This document shows positions 7,783-15,220 of a stretch of DNA of 17,034 nucleotides, in pieces. The position numbers and the translations under genes were made by a program. The stretch comes from Saprospiraceae bacterium (GTDB taxonomy: Bacteria; Bacteroidota; Bacteroidia; Chitinophagales; Saprospiraceae). The notes under the pieces are model-generated. The model searched no databases. It worked only from the letters and a program-made list of their open reading frames with translations, and was not told the origin of the DNA. Every line of letters begins with the position of its first letter. The first letter of the stretch is position 1. Location of the stretch: NCBI GenBank assembly GCA_007125435.1, contig SLDF01000286.1, forward strand, positions 1 through 17,034, given 5' to 3'.

Positions 7783-8595
7783 ATGTTTAAAAACAAAACC
7801 GTATTTATTACAGGGTCTACGAGAGGAATAGGTCTGGCCATTGGAAAAAAATTAGCTTCTGAAGGCGCTAATATTGTGATTACAGGAAAAACAGATGAGC
7901 CACACCCCAAACTTGAAGGTACTATTCATACCGCAGCTGAAGAGATAGAAGCTGCTGGTGGTCAGGCCATTGCTATCAAAATGGACATTAGAGATGAGGA
8001 TAACGTGCAGTCAGCCATTAATTCGGCAGTTGACGCTTTTGGCGGTATTGATATTTTGATCAATAATGCCAGCGCTATCAATCTCAGTGATACCCTGTCT
8101 ACGGATATGAAGAGATATGACTTGATGCATGCGATCAACACGCGAGGTACTTTTCTGGCTTCAAAACTTTGCATTCCTCACCTATTGAAAAGTGAGAATC
8201 CTCATATCTTGACTTTAAGCCCTCCATTAGACGTTGCACCCAAGTGGTTTGGTATGTATCTGGCATACACCATTGCGAAGTATGGCATGAGTCTGGTCGT
8301 TAATGGTCTGTCTGTAGAGTATGCAGGAAAGATAGGTGTAAACGCCCTTTGGCCCAAAACAACCATCGCCACAGCTGCGGTGCAAAACTTACTGGGTGGT
8401 GAAGAAATGGTACGAGCCTCCAGAAAGCCAGAAATAGTAGCGGACGCAGCTTATCATATATTGAAAAGAGATTTCAAGAGCTGTAATGGCCAGTTTTTCA
8501 TCGACGAAGATGTCTTGAAAAGTGAGAGGGTTGACAACCTTGACCAGTATGCAGTTGATCCGAATGCTGATCTCATGCCTGACATCTTTCTTTGA
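7783..8595 (+). CDS. HSDL2-like short-chain dehydrogenase
   Basis: A 270-residue SDR with TGSTRGIG (10-17), NNAS (94-97), Asn119, Ser146 in LTLSPPLDVAP, and the catalytic Tyr162-Lys166 pair (YTIAK). The stretches AYTIAKYGMSLVVNGLSVEY and NALWPKTTIATAAVQNLLGG match the hydroxysteroid dehydrogenase-like 2 (HSDL2) group, which in animals is fused to a C-terminal SCP2 lipid-binding domain. That domain is absent here, as is usual in bacteria. The substrate is unknown; a fatty-acyl or other hydrophobic alcohol/ketone is a fair guess. It is the last of five co-directional genes and ends six bases before the convergent csaA stop. Confidence 0.88.
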   Translation: MFKNKTVFITGSTRGIGLAIGKKLASEGANIVITGKTDEPHPKLEGTIHTAAEEIEAAGGQAIAIKMDIRDEDNVQSAINSAVDAFGGIDILINNASAINLSDTLSTDMKRYDLMHAINTRGTFLASKLCIPHLLKSENPHILTLSPPLDVAPKWFGMYLAYTIAKYGMSLVVNGLSVEYAGKIGVNALWPKTTIATAAVQNLLGGEEMVRASRKPEIVADAAYHILKRDFKSCNGQFFIDEDVLKSERVDNLDQYAVDPNADLMPDIFL

Positions 8596-8601
8596 TGCCT
8601 T

Positions 8602-8952
8602 TTAGCCTAATTTACAGCCGTTATAAACAGTCCTATCAGGCTGTATCAACACGACTGAATCATCTGTTGCATAAAGGCCAAGCACCAAGCATTCTGACAT
8701 GATATTTGCTATTTGTTTAGGTGGAAAGTTGACCACTGCTAATACTTGGCGTCCTATCAGGCTCTCCGGGGAGTAGAGGGCTGTCAATTGAGCCGACGAT
8801 TTTTTTATGCCCATATGGCCAAAATCTATTTCCAGTACGTAAGCCGGCTTTACTGCTGTTGCTAGTGGATTGGCCGTGATAACTGTACCGACGCGAATGT
8901 CGACGCTTTCAAAATCCTTCCACGATATGACATTATCTATTTCCTTGCTCAT
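8602..8952 (-). CDS. csaA: CsaA-type tRNA-binding/chaperone protein
   Basis: A 116-residue single tRNA-binding (EMAP II/Trbp111-like) OB-fold domain. The marks are DFESVDIRVGTV near 13-24, KKSSAQLTALYS near 50-61, VLAVVNFPPKQIANIMSECLVLG near 70-92 and a short C-terminal tail. CsaA proteins form homodimers, bind tRNA and have been described as chaperones linked to protein export. Its ATG shares one base with the TAA of the upstream methyltransferase (TAATG), which suggests translational coupling. It converges with the SDR gene, leaving only six bases between the two stops and no room for a terminator. Confidence 0.92.
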   Translation of the reverse strand: MSKEIDNVISWKDFESVDIRVGTVITANPLATAVKPAYVLEIDFGHMGIKKSSAQLTALYSPESLIGRQVLAVVNFPPKQIANIMSECLVLGLYATDDSVVLIQPDRTVYNGCKLG

Positions 8953-9602
8953 TATGTCTTTTGCTTTTTGAATAAATGGACTCGTTTACCATCTGTTTCC
9001 AGTAGTTTCATGCCAAACAAGTGTTCAAATATTCCCAATGTACTTTTATGATAAAAAGTGACATGGGTCTCATCTCTTGTATAATACCATGTTTGAAACT
9101 GCTCTAATGAATTGTACAATTCGGTCATTATGCATAATAGACCCTGATCTTTAAGTAAGGCAACAACTTGCTCAATACTTTCACCGGGATTGTGAAAATG
9201 CTCAAATACCTCAGTAGAAAAGATGAGGTCATATGGAGCCTTCCCTTCGATATCTACATTTTGATAAAATGGATCATAAGCTAAGCAAGAGCAATTGAAT
9301 CGTTTTTCGACTTCCATACACAATACCGGCGACGGCCCGCATCCAAAATCCAGAATATTGCTCTCCGCGTGAATATATGGAGACGCCATATTGATAGCTC
9401 TGGACAAAAAGGCAATATATCCTGCGTCATCAGGCCTGTTGTCATGCAGGTCGTACCTTGATTTCTCGTATGTCGCATCAGGCAGCTCATGGATAGGCGC
9501 TATCACGACATGGCAATGTGGGCAATAATCATAAGCTATACCATCGTCCCCGGTCACCTTCTTGGGCCGTATATTCTGCTGGCACAATCTACATGTTTTC
9601 AT
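8952..9602 (-). CDS. Class I SAM-dependent methyltransferase with N-terminal zinc ribbon
   Basis: A 216-residue protein. The N-terminus has two Cys-x2-Cys knuckles (Cys4/Cys7 and Cys27/Cys30), as in a zinc ribbon. A linker containing SRYDLHDNRPDD leads to a Rossmann methyltransferase domain with motif I ILDFGCGPSP (83-92), an acidic residue after the second strand in AYDPFY, and STEVFEHFHNPGESI as the motif III/IV region, typical of the Methyltransf_23 type. The target is not known; the ribbon could bind nucleic acid or protein. It is the first gene of a two-gene unit with csaA, overlapping by one base. An RNA- or translation-related substrate would fit that partner but is only inferred. Confidence 0.87.
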   Translation of the reverse strand: MKTCRLCQQNIRPKKVTGDDGIAYDYCPHCHVVIAPIHELPDATYEKSRYDLHDNRPDDAGYIAFLSRAINMASPYIHAESNILDFGCGPSPVLCMEVEKRFNCSCLAYDPFYQNVDIEGKAPYDLIFSTEVFEHFHNPGESIEQVVALLKDQGLLCIMTELYNSLEQFQTWYYTRDETHVTFYHKSTLGIFEHLFGMKLLETDGKRVHLFKKQKT

Positions 9603-9664
9603 TATGATGTGATTGTTTATAATACGATTTTATATGTGTTCATGGCGTATGTTTTATTTACTTC

Positions 9665-9813
9665 TTTTGGGCATCACCCCCTACCCAAATGAGTTGGGTA
9701 GGGGGTCGCTACGTTTCGTGGCTCACTATTCGTTCGGCCTCGATTCCGCTTTTAGCTACATCGAGTCTGGCTCCGCTTCGCTATGCCACCACTGCACATC
9801 GCTGATGCAATTC
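9665..9813 (+). repeat. Intergenic repeat, copy 2, with strong hairpin
   Basis: This matches copy 1 (923-1060, inverted) along its whole length. Shared words are TTTTGGGCATCACCC (9665-9679), GGGTCGCTACGTT (9703-9715), TCGGCCTC, GAGTCTGGCTCC (9763-9774) and CACATCGCTGATGCAAT (9795-9811). It is clearly more GC-rich than its flanks. Near its 5' end lies a perfect 12-bp hairpin: 9677-9688 pairs with 9694-9705 around the loop ATGAG. A second small dyad, CATC-GCT-GATG, lies within 9797-9807 and is conserved in copy 1. From memory, elements of this general look (TTTTGGGC..., a C-rich/G-rich hairpin, then TCG-rich sequence) are scattered between genes in many Bacteroidota; I could not check this. Confidence 0.8.
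9677..9705 (+). other. Perfect 12-bp hairpin at the head of repeat copy 2
   Basis: CCCCCTACCCAA (9677-9688) pairs without mismatch with TTGGGTAGGGGG (9694-9705) around a five-base loop. No T-run follows on either strand, so it is not a standard rho-independent terminator. The equivalent position in copy 1 holds a different but still paired stem (1026-1049 region). Confidence 0.75.
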
Positions 9814-10020
9814 GTTAGTGATATCGCCACTCTAAAGTACACTCTCTATTCATGAGTGATAGTAAAGTTAAGAATAAAATTGGCTTTGACTTATCGATTG
9901 TAGAATTCTCCATCGGTACGAGCTAAAGTGCTTATACGCCTTGTATAGGAAAATAATACCATCATTCTGAAGTAAAGATATATTTTTCATACATTAGCCA
10001 AACTAATTAAAAAATTACAC

Positions 10021-11589
10021 ATGGCAGAAACATCTACTTCAGAGAAAAAAGGCATTGTTACTAAATTTCTGGATGTCATCGAGAGAGTTGGCAATAAGCT
10101 ACCTGACCCGGCAATCTTATTTTTCTTATTGCTATTGATTATTTGGGTGTTATCTGCTGCTTTCTCCGGTATGACATTTTCAGAAATTGATCCTCGTTCC
10201 GGTGAAGCTCTGAAGGTAAATAACTTATTAAAAGGAGAGTCTCTAGCGGATTTCTTAGCAAACATGGTTACGACTTTTACCAGCTTTGCTCCATTGGGCA
10301 TTGTATTGGTAGCTATGCTCGGTGTAGGTGTAGCTGAGTATTCCGGTTTTATCGGCATCGGTTTGAAAAAAATGTTGGGGTTTACACCCAAGGCATTGCT
10401 GACACCTATGGTTATTCTGGTAGGTATCATCTCACATACAGCAGCAGATGCAGGTTATGTTTTGGTCATTCCTTTGGGAGGTGTCATTTTCTATACAGCA
10501 GGTCGGCATCCTCTTGCCGGTATTGCAGCGGCATTTGCAGGGGTAAGTGGTGGTTTCAGTGCCAATTTTATTCCATCGGGTATTGATCCATTGATCATGG
10601 GATTTACGCAGAGTGCTGCCGTAATGCTCGATCCTGAGATTCAACTCAATCCATTGAATAATATCTTCTTTACAGGCATTTCGTCTATACTTATCGTGTC
10701 AGTAGGTTGGTTTATTACAGATAGGATTGTAGAGCCTCGTCTCAAGTCTACAGTTGTAGATGCCGACGAATCGGAGTTGCCTAAGGAAGAAAAAGTCACA
10801 GATAAAGAAAACAAAGCTTTTTATTGGGCCATTGCCGCTATGCTTATTGGCATACTTGGTCTGGTGCTTTGGTCATATCCCGAGAGTTCGGCCCTCAGAG
10901 GACCGGACGCTACAGATCCTGATAAAAGGTCGTTGGTGTCATTTTCAGCTCCACTAATGAAAGCTATAGTGCCACTGATATTTTTGTTATTCCTGATTCC
11001 GGGTGTGGTTCATGGATATGTATCAGGCGTTTTCAAAAACTCAAAGGATCTCATCGATAGCATGAGTAAGTCAATGGGTACTATGTCCTATTATATCGTG
11101 ATGGCCTTTTTCTGCGCATTATTTATCGATGCTTTTGGTGAATCAAACCTCGGTATTCTGATAGCATTGAAAGGTGCTAACTTCCTCGAAAGTATGAGAC
11201 TTCCCGGAGAAGTTACGATAGTTGGTATTGTCTTTTTGACAGCGTTTGTTAATCTATTGGTAGGCTCAGCTTCGGCAAAATGGGCATTAATTGCTCCAAT
11301 CTTTGTTCCTATGCTTATGTCCTTAGGTATTTCTCCTGACTTGACACAAGCGGCTTACAGAGTTGGTGACTCGGTATCTAATATCATTACGCCATTACTT
11401 CCTTATTTCCCTCTAGTCGTCGTCTTTTGCCAACGATATGTTAAATCTACAGGTATCGGTACTTTGGTGTCTCTGATGTTGCCATATACAATTATCTTTT
11501 TGATTGCCTGGACTATTTTCTTACTGGCTTATTGGGCCGTAGGTATTCCACTTGGTCTTCAATCATCATTTGATTATATACCGGGCTAA
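10021..11589 (+). CDS. abgT: AbgT family transporter
   Basis: A 522-residue integral membrane protein with about a dozen hydrophobic segments. It matches the AbgT family (AbgT, MtrF, YdaH) in length and in GNKLPDPAILFF near 24-35, GVGVAEYSGFIG near 102-113, HTAADAGYVLVIPLGG near 140-155, GGFSANFIPSGIDPL near 176-190, and the C-terminal hairpin stretch GSASAKWALIAPIFVPML followed by YRVGDSVSNIITPLLPYFP. Family members import p-aminobenzoyl-glutamate, a folate breakdown product, or act as proton-driven exporters of sulfonamide antifolates. Which activity applies here is open. The gene stands alone and ends at a strong two-way terminator. A functional tie to folC is plausible, but they are not in one operon. 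Confidence 0.92.
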   Translation: MAETSTSEKKGIVTKFLDVIERVGNKLPDPAILFFLLLLIIWVLSAAFSGMTFSEIDPRSGEALKVNNLLKGESLADFLANMVTTFTSFAPLGIVLVAMLGVGVAEYSGFIGIGLKKMLGFTPKALLTPMVILVGIISHTAADAGYVLVIPLGGVIFYTAGRHPLAGIAAAFAGVSGGFSANFIPSGIDPLIMGFTQSAAVMLDPEIQLNPLNNIFFTGISSILIVSVGWFITDRIVEPRLKSTVVDADESELPKEEKVTDKENKAFYWAIAAMLIGILGLVLWSYPESSALRGPDATDPDKRSLVSFSAPLMKAIVPLIFLLFLIPGVVHGYVSGVFKNSKDLIDSMSKSMGTMSYYIVMAFFCALFIDAFGESNLGILIALKGANFLESMRLPGEVTIVGIVFLTAFVNLLVGSASAKWALIAPIFVPMLMSLGISPDLTQAAYRVGDSVSNIITPLLPYFPLVVVFCQRYVKSTGIGTLVSLMLPYTIIFLIAWTIFLLAYWAVGIPLGLQSSFDYIPG

Positions 11590-11651
11590 AGGCTGTTTTT
11601 TTAGTTATAAAAGCTTATTGATATAAGTTGATAATAGTTCTGACTAAACAG

Positions 11652-11687
11652 AAAAAGCCGGCCACATTCATCTGTAACCGGCTTTTT
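11652..11687. terminator. Bidirectional rho-independent terminator
   Basis: AAAAAGCCGG (11652-11661) pairs with CCGGCTTTTT (11678-11687) over 10 bp around a 16-base loop. A T-run closes the stem on the + strand, and TTTTTC follows the stem on the - strand. It lies between the convergent AbgT and CBS genes and can end both transcripts. Confidence 0.85.
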
Positions 11688-11727
11688 AAGATTATTTTGA
11701 CCTCGTTTCATTTGCGCTTTTTCTAGC

Positions 11728-12144
11728 TTAATCAAATTGATGGATAGAATGATTAGGGTATTCCTTTTTATGGGTATATTTTAATACGTCAAAACTGGTA
11801 ACCAGACCTGCCAATTTATTGTCACTGACAATTGGAAGTGCATGAAACAAATTTTCAAGGAAAACTTCACATGCGGTACCTACTTTGTCTTCCGGACTTA
11901 ATGTGGCTATTTTAGTTGTCATGATTTCGCTAACCTTTACAGAGCTGTACTCTTCGTGACTTTTACCCAGCTTGAATAGGTCAAAAGTAGTGACAAGACC
12001 CACTAATGCATAATTGTCGTCTACAATAGGTAAATGGTGAATTCTCTTTTGAGAAAATACTTTTCTGACATCTTCCAATGTGTTATCAGATTTTAAAGTG
12101 ATAAGTTCTTTTGTCATAATCGTTGACACAGGCTCATTCATCAT
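11728..12144 (-). CDS. CBS-domain pair protein
   Basis: A 138-residue cytosolic protein made of two CBS domains and little else. The first runs about residues 4-62 (VSTIMTKELITLKSDNTL ... HHLPIVDD..LVGLVTTFDLFK), the second about 68-124 (VSEIMTTKIATLSPEDKV ... HALPIVSDNKLAGLVTSFDVLK). Such pairs bind adenine nucleotides such as AMP, ATP or S-adenosylmethionine and act as energy or redox sensors, usually on a partner protein. No partner is evident from the neighbours. Two adjacent Met codons open the frame; either may be the start. A TAAGTTTG box lies about 60 bases upstream. Confidence 0.92.
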   Translation of the reverse strand: MMNEPVSTIMTKELITLKSDNTLEDVRKVFSQKRIHHLPIVDDNYALVGLVTTFDLFKLGKSHEEYSSVKVSEIMTTKIATLSPEDKVGTACEVFLENLFHALPIVSDNKLAGLVTSFDVLKYTHKKEYPNHSIHQFD

Positions 12145-12203
12145 GGTAAATACAGTATTTATCTTATGTTAATAAAAATGATATAATAATTTCGAAGGTT
12201 TAG

Positions 12204-12211
12204 CAAACTTA
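12204..12211 (-). promoter_or_regulatory. Candidate -7 box for the CBS-pair gene
   Basis: On the - strand the bases read TAAGTTTG followed by C, a full match to TAnnTTTG. It would start transcription near 12197, about 50 bases before the ATG, a reasonable leader length. No TTG is found at the usual -33 distance. Confidence 0.4.
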
Positions 12212-12365
12212 TACACCCACATCCTCTGGTCTTCTATTGTTACTGGCTGTCAATAATGACGCGTGTAGAAAAGAGCTTAGATATGCTGGTCCGCAATTGA
12301 TAAACATTCATATTTCTTTTATCCAATATGACGTAAAATAAAGCTATTTACACAAATTTTTCATT

Positions 12366-12390
12366 ACTTTGAACAAAATATTATCAAAGT
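12366..12390. promoter_or_regulatory. Dyad upstream of the propeller gene
   Basis: ACTTTGA (12366-12372) and TCAAAGT (12384-12390) form a perfect 7-bp inverted repeat with an 11-base A/T-rich spacer. The layout suits binding by a dimeric regulator. The left arm also contains TTACTTTG, one base from a -7 box, so the dyad may overlap a promoter. Confidence 0.3.
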
Positions 12391-12560
12391 TCATTGCAGT
12401 TTTTACCCAAAGTGATTAAAAATGCTGTCAGATGAAACCGGATCTATTGAACTTGAATCAAAATCATGATGTCTTAATCCGATAAAGGTGCTTAAGTTCG
12501 TCCTGTATGATCTTCATTTGAATCTGCATTGTTAAATCGCCCATAATTCTAGAGTTAAGC

Positions 12561-13484
12561 ATGCTGTTTTTTAAATATAAAATACGATCTGTCATTTTCT
12601 TGCTTTTTATTTTTACACATGCCTCATTTTGCTTTGGACAGATGGATTTGCCGGCTTCGAATATGTATCTATTGAATGTGTCATTCGAAAAGGATAGCTT
12701 AGTAGTTAATGATCTCAAGCTTATGACGGCATTCAATATAGACGGATATAATAATCAACCGCACTTTGTCAATAATGATGAAGTCTACTTTGTCTCCAAT
12801 GCAAGTGATCCATTGCATACGAATATTTTTGTAGCGAATCTTAGTTCACTAGAGTTAAGACGCTTGACCAGTACGAAACAGAGTAGTCTTTTTAGTCCTT
12901 ATATAGCAAATGATCAGAGTGCTGTTTATAGCGTAAGGGCCTACGATGACGGTGGTCAGTACCTGACAGTCATGCATTTTGACAAGCCATCTGCCCCAAC
13001 AGTTTTACTTGATCATCTTGATAATATAGGTTATTTCTTGCCTCTAGATGGTGATGGATTCATAGTCTTCAAGGTAGGCGATCCACATGAGCTTTGGCAG
13101 TATGAATTGGGCAACAATAGTTCGACAGGTCTCGCCATAAATATCGGCAGGTGTTTTAAGCACTACATGGATAATAAAATTCTTTTCACCCAGACACTTT
13201 CAAACGGTAGTGTCGTTCTTAAATCACTGGATTTGAACTCTCGCAAGTCTGAGATCCTTGGAAATATGCCTAAAGGAAGTGTAGACTTTGCTATTGGTCA
13301 TGGTGGTATGATTTACTGTGCGTCTGGAAGCGAAATACTGAAACTGAATCAAACGGATCGATTGCTAAATAAATGGTCAGTAGTGTGCAACATGTCAAGG
13401 TTTGGGCTTAATAACTTAACAAGAATAGAATGGAATCCCGATGGCAATAAACTAATTGTTGTACAGGATGAAGTTGCCAATTAA
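12561..13484 (+). CDS. Secreted TolB-like beta-propeller protein
   Basis: A 307-residue exported protein with a signal peptide ending near FCFGQ (about residue 27). The mature part consists of PD40/TolB-like propeller blades. The best is NNQPHFVNNDEVYFVSNASD followed by TNIFVANLSSLELRRLTST and SSLFSPYIANDQSAVYSV; later blades include LDHLDNIGYFLPLDGDGFIVF and the final TRIEWNPDGNKLIVVQDE. Closely similar propellers of unknown role are common in Bacteroidota. It probably works in the periplasm as a binding module. It opens a three-gene + strand unit, with the DUF1684 gene 56 bases downstream. It is not TolB itself, as the N-terminal TolB domain is absent. Confidence 0.8.
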   Translation: MLFFKYKIRSVIFLLFIFTHASFCFGQMDLPASNMYLLNVSFEKDSLVVNDLKLMTAFNIDGYNNQPHFVNNDEVYFVSNASDPLHTNIFVANLSSLELRRLTSTKQSSLFSPYIANDQSAVYSVRAYDDGGQYLTVMHFDKPSAPTVLLDHLDNIGYFLPLDGDGFIVFKVGDPHELWQYELGNNSSTGLAINIGRCFKHYMDNKILFTQTLSNGSVVLKSLDLNSRKSEILGNMPKGSVDFAIGHGGMIYCASGSEILKLNQTDRLLNKWSVVCNMSRFGLNNLTRIEWNPDGNKLIVVQDEVAN

Positions 13485-13540
13485 AGATGTCAAGTTACTG
13501 GTAGGTAAGCAACATCTATACACGAATAAGATAACACAGT

Positions 13541-14218
13541 ATGAATAAAGACTTTATAAGAATTAATATCTCTAATATTTACCGATCTGTACTACAAGTA
13601 AAATGGAAGACTATTATTTTAGTATATTTTTTGTGTAGTCAAGTGCTATTTGGTCAAGATCGACAGGCTGAGCTAGATCAGTACCGTATGAGGTATACTG
13701 TAGATAATTTACAACAAGGTGATCGATCGCCATATAGTGCAGATGATACATTGTACCTTGACTTTTATGATTTAGATACATCGTTTATTTTTCAATGCCA
13801 ATTTAAGCCTGCTGATACTGAAGATTCTTTTGAAATGGAGTTGTACTCCGGCAAGACAAGGACCTATATAAAGAAGGGATATATCGAATTCGAGGTTGAC
13901 GGAGAATCAAGGCAATTGGCACTTTATCAAGATAGGAGATTTATAGTGCATCCAGTGTATAAGAATAATCTATTTTTGCCTTTCAAGGACTTGACAAACG
14001 GGGTGACAACCTATGGAGGTGGTAGATATCTCGAATTGAATAAGTTGCAGATTGAAGATCAGAAAATTGAAGTCAACTTTAATTTCGCTTACAACCCCTG
14101 GTGTGTTTACAGTGATGGCTTCAATTGTCCAATCCCGCCCATTGAAAATCACCTTGATATTGCCATCCATGCCGGAGAAAAGAACTATAAAAAATCATAT
14201 GATGAGTCAAAGCATTGA
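13541..14218 (+). CDS. DUF1684 family secreted protein
   Basis: A 225-residue protein with a long, basic N-terminal region and a hydrophobic segment ending at VLFGQ (about residue 39), consistent with export. The C-terminal half carries the DUF1684 core: YIEFEVDGESRQLALY (114-129), LFLPFKDLTNGVTTYGGGRYLEL (within 144-166), FNFAYNPWCVYSDGFNCPIPP (180-200) and HAGEKNY (210-216). The function of this domain is unknown. The only other in-frame Met (Met50) lies past the signal segment, so the ATG at 13541 is kept. Its last codons overlap the start of the BtuF-like gene by 20 bases, which indicates coupled translation. Confidence 0.88.
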   Translation: MNKDFIRINISNIYRSVLQVKWKTIILVYFLCSQVLFGQDRQAELDQYRMRYTVDNLQQGDRSPYSADDTLYLDFYDLDTSFIFQCQFKPADTEDSFEMELYSGKTRTYIKKGYIEFEVDGESRQLALYQDRRFIVHPVYKNNLFLPFKDLTNGVTTYGGGRYLELNKLQIEDQKIEVNFNFAYNPWCVYSDGFNCPIPPIENHLDIAIHAGEKNYKKSYDESKH

Positions 14219-14990
14219 CCAGCTGGGTCGACACGTCAGTGTTCCGGTAAACAATGATAGAATCATCTCTTGTGTACCTTCACTGACAGAGTTGTTATTT
14301 GATTTGGGTGCCGGTGATAGAGTGGTTGGCAGGACAAAGTTTTGTATTCATCCTGCGGAAAAGGTCAAGAATGTCCCTCTAATTGGCGGCACCAAGAATC
14401 TAAATATCGAGAAAATTCTTTCTCTCAATCCCACATTAATCATTGGCAATAAAGAAGAGAATGTAAAAGAACAAATTGATAAACTGGAAGAAGAAGTACC
14501 GGTATGGATAAGTGACATCAGCACTATGAGCGATAATATGGATATGATTGCTTTGTTGTCTGAGTTGTTGGGTGCTCAAGCCATCGGTAAGCACATGATT
14601 GCTGATATGAATGAAAAGAAAAACAGGTATGAAGCCCATCAGCCCCAAATGCAAAAAACAGTGCTTTATCTTATTTGGCATCGGCCCATCATGAGTGTAG
14701 GGGGCGATACATTTATTCACCATATGCTAGAAATTTTGGGACTTGAAAATGTGTGTAAAACATATACAAGATACCCTGAACTTTCCATTGATGACATAAA
14801 AAGACTTCAACCTGATTATATATTTTTATCTTCCGAACCTTTTCCATTTGGACAGAAGCACTTGTCATTTTTTTCTGCTCACTTTAAAGACAGCAAATTA
14901 ATGCTTGTGGATGGTGAGCTGTTTTCATGGTATGGGAGTAGGATATTGCGCTCATTTGACTACTTTGAAGATTTGAAGTCAATCATGTAA
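14199..14990 (+). CDS. BtuF-like helical-backbone metal receptor protein without signal peptide
   Basis: A 263-residue protein with the fold of class III periplasmic binding proteins (cobalamin/iron-chelate binding, BtuF/TroA type). Evidence is SIDQLGRHVSVPVNNDRIISCVPSLTELLFDLG, DRVVGRTKFCIHP, KILSLNPTLIIGNKEEN, a linking helix near the middle, then VGGDTFIHHMLEILGLENVC and LSSEPFPFGQKHL. The frame extends upstream to 14052, but this part only mirrors the overlapped DUF1684 gene; ATG at 14199 (or 14202) fits the domain start. No signal peptide or lipobox is present, so it should be cytosolic, which is odd for a binding protein but seen in Bacteroidota relatives. The ligand is unknown, and no permease or ATPase gene is nearby. 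Confidence 0.87.
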   Translation: MMSQSIDQLGRHVSVPVNNDRIISCVPSLTELLFDLGAGDRVVGRTKFCIHPAEKVKNVPLIGGTKNLNIEKILSLNPTLIIGNKEENVKEQIDKLEEEVPVWISDISTMSDNMDMIALLSELLGAQAIGKHMIADMNEKKNRYEAHQPQMQKTVLYLIWHRPIMSVGGDTFIHHMLEILGLENVCKTYTRYPELSIDDIKRLQPDYIFLSSEPFPFGQKHLSFFSAHFKDSKLMLVDGELFSWYGSRILRSFDYFEDLKSIM

Positions 14991-15220
14991 ATTTTCAGGA
15001 GGCCTCATCAAACCATTTATCTTTTTTTACGTGTATTCAAATGAATTGCATAAGGTAGATCACAACCTTGCTAAGTATTTTATATTTTTGCCATATGTTT
15101 GATCCTCTGTAACCCTGCTTACATGCATAATTTGGATCAAAATAAACAATAATAACTTTCTTAATGATGTTGGTACATCGGAAGAGTTTATAATTACTTC
15201 TTATTTATGATTATACAACG
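14991..15220. other. Intergenic region before the subtilase gene
   Basis: No gene is seen. TATTTTTG at 15083-15090 (+) matches the -7 consensus, but the nearest TTG is too close to serve as -33 element. If used, it would give a leader of about 120 bases for the subtilase-like gene. No terminator for the upstream unit is apparent. Confidence 0.4.

Larger units (their letters stand above)
9603..10020. other. Divergent intergenic region holding repeat copy 2
   Basis: These 418 bases separate the methyltransferase (-) from the AbgT transporter gene (+). The middle is taken by the repeat at 9665-9813. The remainder is AT-rich. TATATTTT at 9979-9986 is one base from a -7 box but lacks a TTG partner. 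Short open frames over the repeat are not considered genes. Confidence 0.6.
12145..12560. other. Divergent intergenic region between the CBS and propeller genes
   Basis: No gene is supported in these 416 bases. Contents seen are a TAnnTTTG box for the CBS gene (12204-12211, -) and a 7-bp dyad at 12366-12390 upstream of the propeller gene. A 90-codon - strand frame (12464-12736) runs antisense into the propeller gene and is treated as a shadow. Confidence 0.5.

Noticed and set aside
9489..9855. Two + strand frames of 67 and 80 codons
   Set aside because: The first is mostly antisense to the methyltransferase gene; the second covers repeat copy 2. Neither has a family signature or a plausible start context.
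9987..10430. 147-codon - strand frame
   Set aside because: Fully antisense to the start of the AbgT gene, with low-complexity composition; a shadow frame.
12464..12736. 90-codon - strand frame
   Set aside because: About two thirds is antisense to the signal-peptide region of the propeller gene, which has clear family features. No recognisable domain.
14052..14198. Upstream extension of the BtuF-like gene
   Set aside because: It is the +1-type shadow of the conserved DUF1684 C-terminus; the real domain begins after 14199.
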